Shown here: positions 5,121 through 6,001 of the stretch, piece after piece | Position numbering within the stretch: position 1 is the stretch's first letter | Layout: each line of letters opens with the position of its first letter | Source of the DNA: Alphaproteobacteria bacterium | GTDB lineage: Bacteria; Pseudomonadota; Alphaproteobacteria; Sphingomonadales; Sphingomonadaceae | DNA: 6,001 nt | Assembly: GCA_028293005.1 (NCBI GenBank) | Contig: JAQGLH010000148.1 | Location: 1 to 6,001, forward strand | Reading direction: 5' to 3' | Notes under the pieces: model-generated | What the model was told of the DNA's origin: nothing | The model's input: only the letters and a program-made list of their open reading frames with translations | Database searches by the model: none | Made by a program: the position numbers and the translations under genes

Positions 5121-6001
5121 GTCATCAATCTCGATAATGCCTGTGCCGTGAAATCCACCATGGGAACGACGCGGGCGTAGTTCAACCGCGTCGGACCAAT
5201 AACTCCGACCACTCCGACCACCTTTCCGTCGCCGCCACGATAAGGCGCGGCGATCACCGAGGAGCCGGAGAGCGCGAAAAGCTTGTTTTCGGAACCAATG
5301 AAAATTTTCATCCCGTGGCCGGCGCGCGCGCGCTCAAGCAGCCGCGCGATCTCCTCCTTGCCTTCGAGCTCGTCGAGAAGCTGGCGAACTCTTTCGAGAT
5401 CGGCCGCGGCTTCCTGATCGATCAGATTGGCCTGCCCGCGGACGATCAGCACCGGCCGCGATCCATCCGCCGACCAGACGGCGAGGCCGCGCGCGATGAG
5501 TTCCTGCGCCGCTTCATCGAGCTCCGCCTCGCCCGCCCTGATCTCCTTCTTGAGCCGCGTCTGCGCCTCGCCAAGCGTCAGCCCCGAAAGGCGCGCGCTG
5601 ACGTAATTGCCGACCTCGGTCAGCGCGCTCGGAGTAACGCCCGGCGGAAGATCGACGACACGATTTTCGACGCTGCCGTCGCTTCCAACCATCACCGCGA
5701 GCGCCTGCGTGGCCGACAAGGGGACGAATCCAAACTGCTTGAGCACCGGCTCGCGCTTCGGCACCAGCACGATCCCGGCGCAGGACGACAGGCCGGAAAG
5801 CGCTGTCGTCGCTGCCGCCAGCGCCTCCTCGATCGGGCCCCCGTGCGCGATCCCCCCCTCGATCGCCGCGCGTTCCTCCGCGCTTGGCTCGGCCGCCTGC
5901 ATCATCCCGTCGACGAACAGGCGAAGCCCGCCCTCGGTCGGGATCCGGCCGGCGGAAGTGTGGGGATGGCCGATCAGCCCCATCTCCTCGAGATCCTGCA
6001 T
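5117..6001 (-). CDS. hrcA: HrcA heat-inducible transcription repressor, 5' end outside window
   Basis: The last 294 residues are visible, reading from MQDLEEMGLIGHPHTSAGRI at the right edge. That segment is the end of the winged-helix DNA-binding domain of HrcA, so the ATG at 6001-5999 is an internal Met and about 50 N-terminal codons lie beyond the window. After it come PTEGGLRLFVDGM, the dimerisation and inserted domains, and the C-terminal FIGSENKLFALSGSSVIAAPY and GVVGVIGPTRLNYARVVPMVD, which are hallmark HrcA motifs. HrcA represses groESL and related operons by binding CIRCE inverted repeats and depends on GroEL for activity. No CIRCE element is visible here; the upstream region that would carry one is outside. 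The hrcA-grpE order with a 4-nt overlap is common in alphaproteobacteria. Confidence 0.97.
   Translation of the reverse strand: MQDLEEMGLIGHPHTSAGRIPTEGGLRLFVDGMMQAAEPSAEERAAIEGGIAHGGPIEEALAAATTALSGLSSCAGIVLVPKREPVLKQFGFVPLSATQALAVMVGSDGSVENRVVDLPPGVTPSALTEVGNYVSARLSGLTLGEAQTRLKKEIRAGEAELDEAAQELIARGLAVWSADGSRPVLIVRGQANLIDQEAAADLERVRQLLDELEGKEEIARLLERARAGHGMKIFIGSENKLFALSGSSVIAAPYRGGDGKVVGVVGVIGPTRLNYARVVPMVDFTAQALSRLMT

Noticed and set aside
5117..6001. Reading the ATG at 6001-5999 as the true hrcA start
   Set aside because: The sequence begins inside the conserved winged-helix region, and HrcA proteins have about 50 more residues before this point.

Overview
The window looks like chromosomal DNA from a GC-rich alphaproteobacterium, most likely a member of the Sphingomonadales. 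This rests on the hrcA-grpE gene pair, an exosortase of the XrtV type with its small accessory protein, the protein style, and a GC content that looks well above 60% by eye. I see no tRNA, rRNA, CRISPR array or insertion sequence.

Layout, left to right. Bases 1-150 are the 3' end of a PCu(A)C-type periplasmic copper chaperone gene. Bases 185-664 encode a small protein with an HELTH zinc-protease-like motif, of the type often labelled 'vgr related protein'. Bases 738-1397 encode a lipoprotein with a long charged Ala/Pro/Glu/Lys linker and a small two-cysteine C-terminal domain; it has its own candidate promoter and a clear Shine-Dalgarno. These three genes are on the + strand.

Bases 1544-3468 form the most interesting unit, a minus-strand exosortase operon. 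A near-consensus sigma-70 promoter (TTGACA-16-TACAAT) precedes two paralogous 62-residue precursors, each with a perfect AGGAGG site. The exosortase (catalytic Cys189, Arg235, His250) and its accessory protein follow. Each precursor is essentially a signal peptide joined directly to a sorting signal (VPAPIxGAGIP, a hydrophobic helix, then a basic tail), with only about 6-9 residues of cargo between. A frameshifted remnant of a third such tail lies just upstream of the promoter. A perfect 17-bp tandem duplication sits between the second precursor and the exosortase gene.

Bases 3684-4556 (+) encode a membrane fatty acid hydroxylase/sterol desaturase family protein with all its histidine clusters. 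Its last codons contain a perfect 10-bp inverted repeat that probably acts as a terminator towards the convergent heat-shock genes. Bases 4563-6001 (-) carry grpE and hrcA, overlapping by 4 nt. hrcA runs off the right edge and lacks roughly its first 50 codons here.

Functionally, the window joins envelope genes (copper delivery, lipoprotein, protein sorting, lipid modification) to a housekeeping chaperone and heat-shock repressor pair. The exosortase locus looks self-contained, with two strongly translated mini-substrates, one sorting enzyme and one helper. What the processed mini-substrates do is not known from the sequence.
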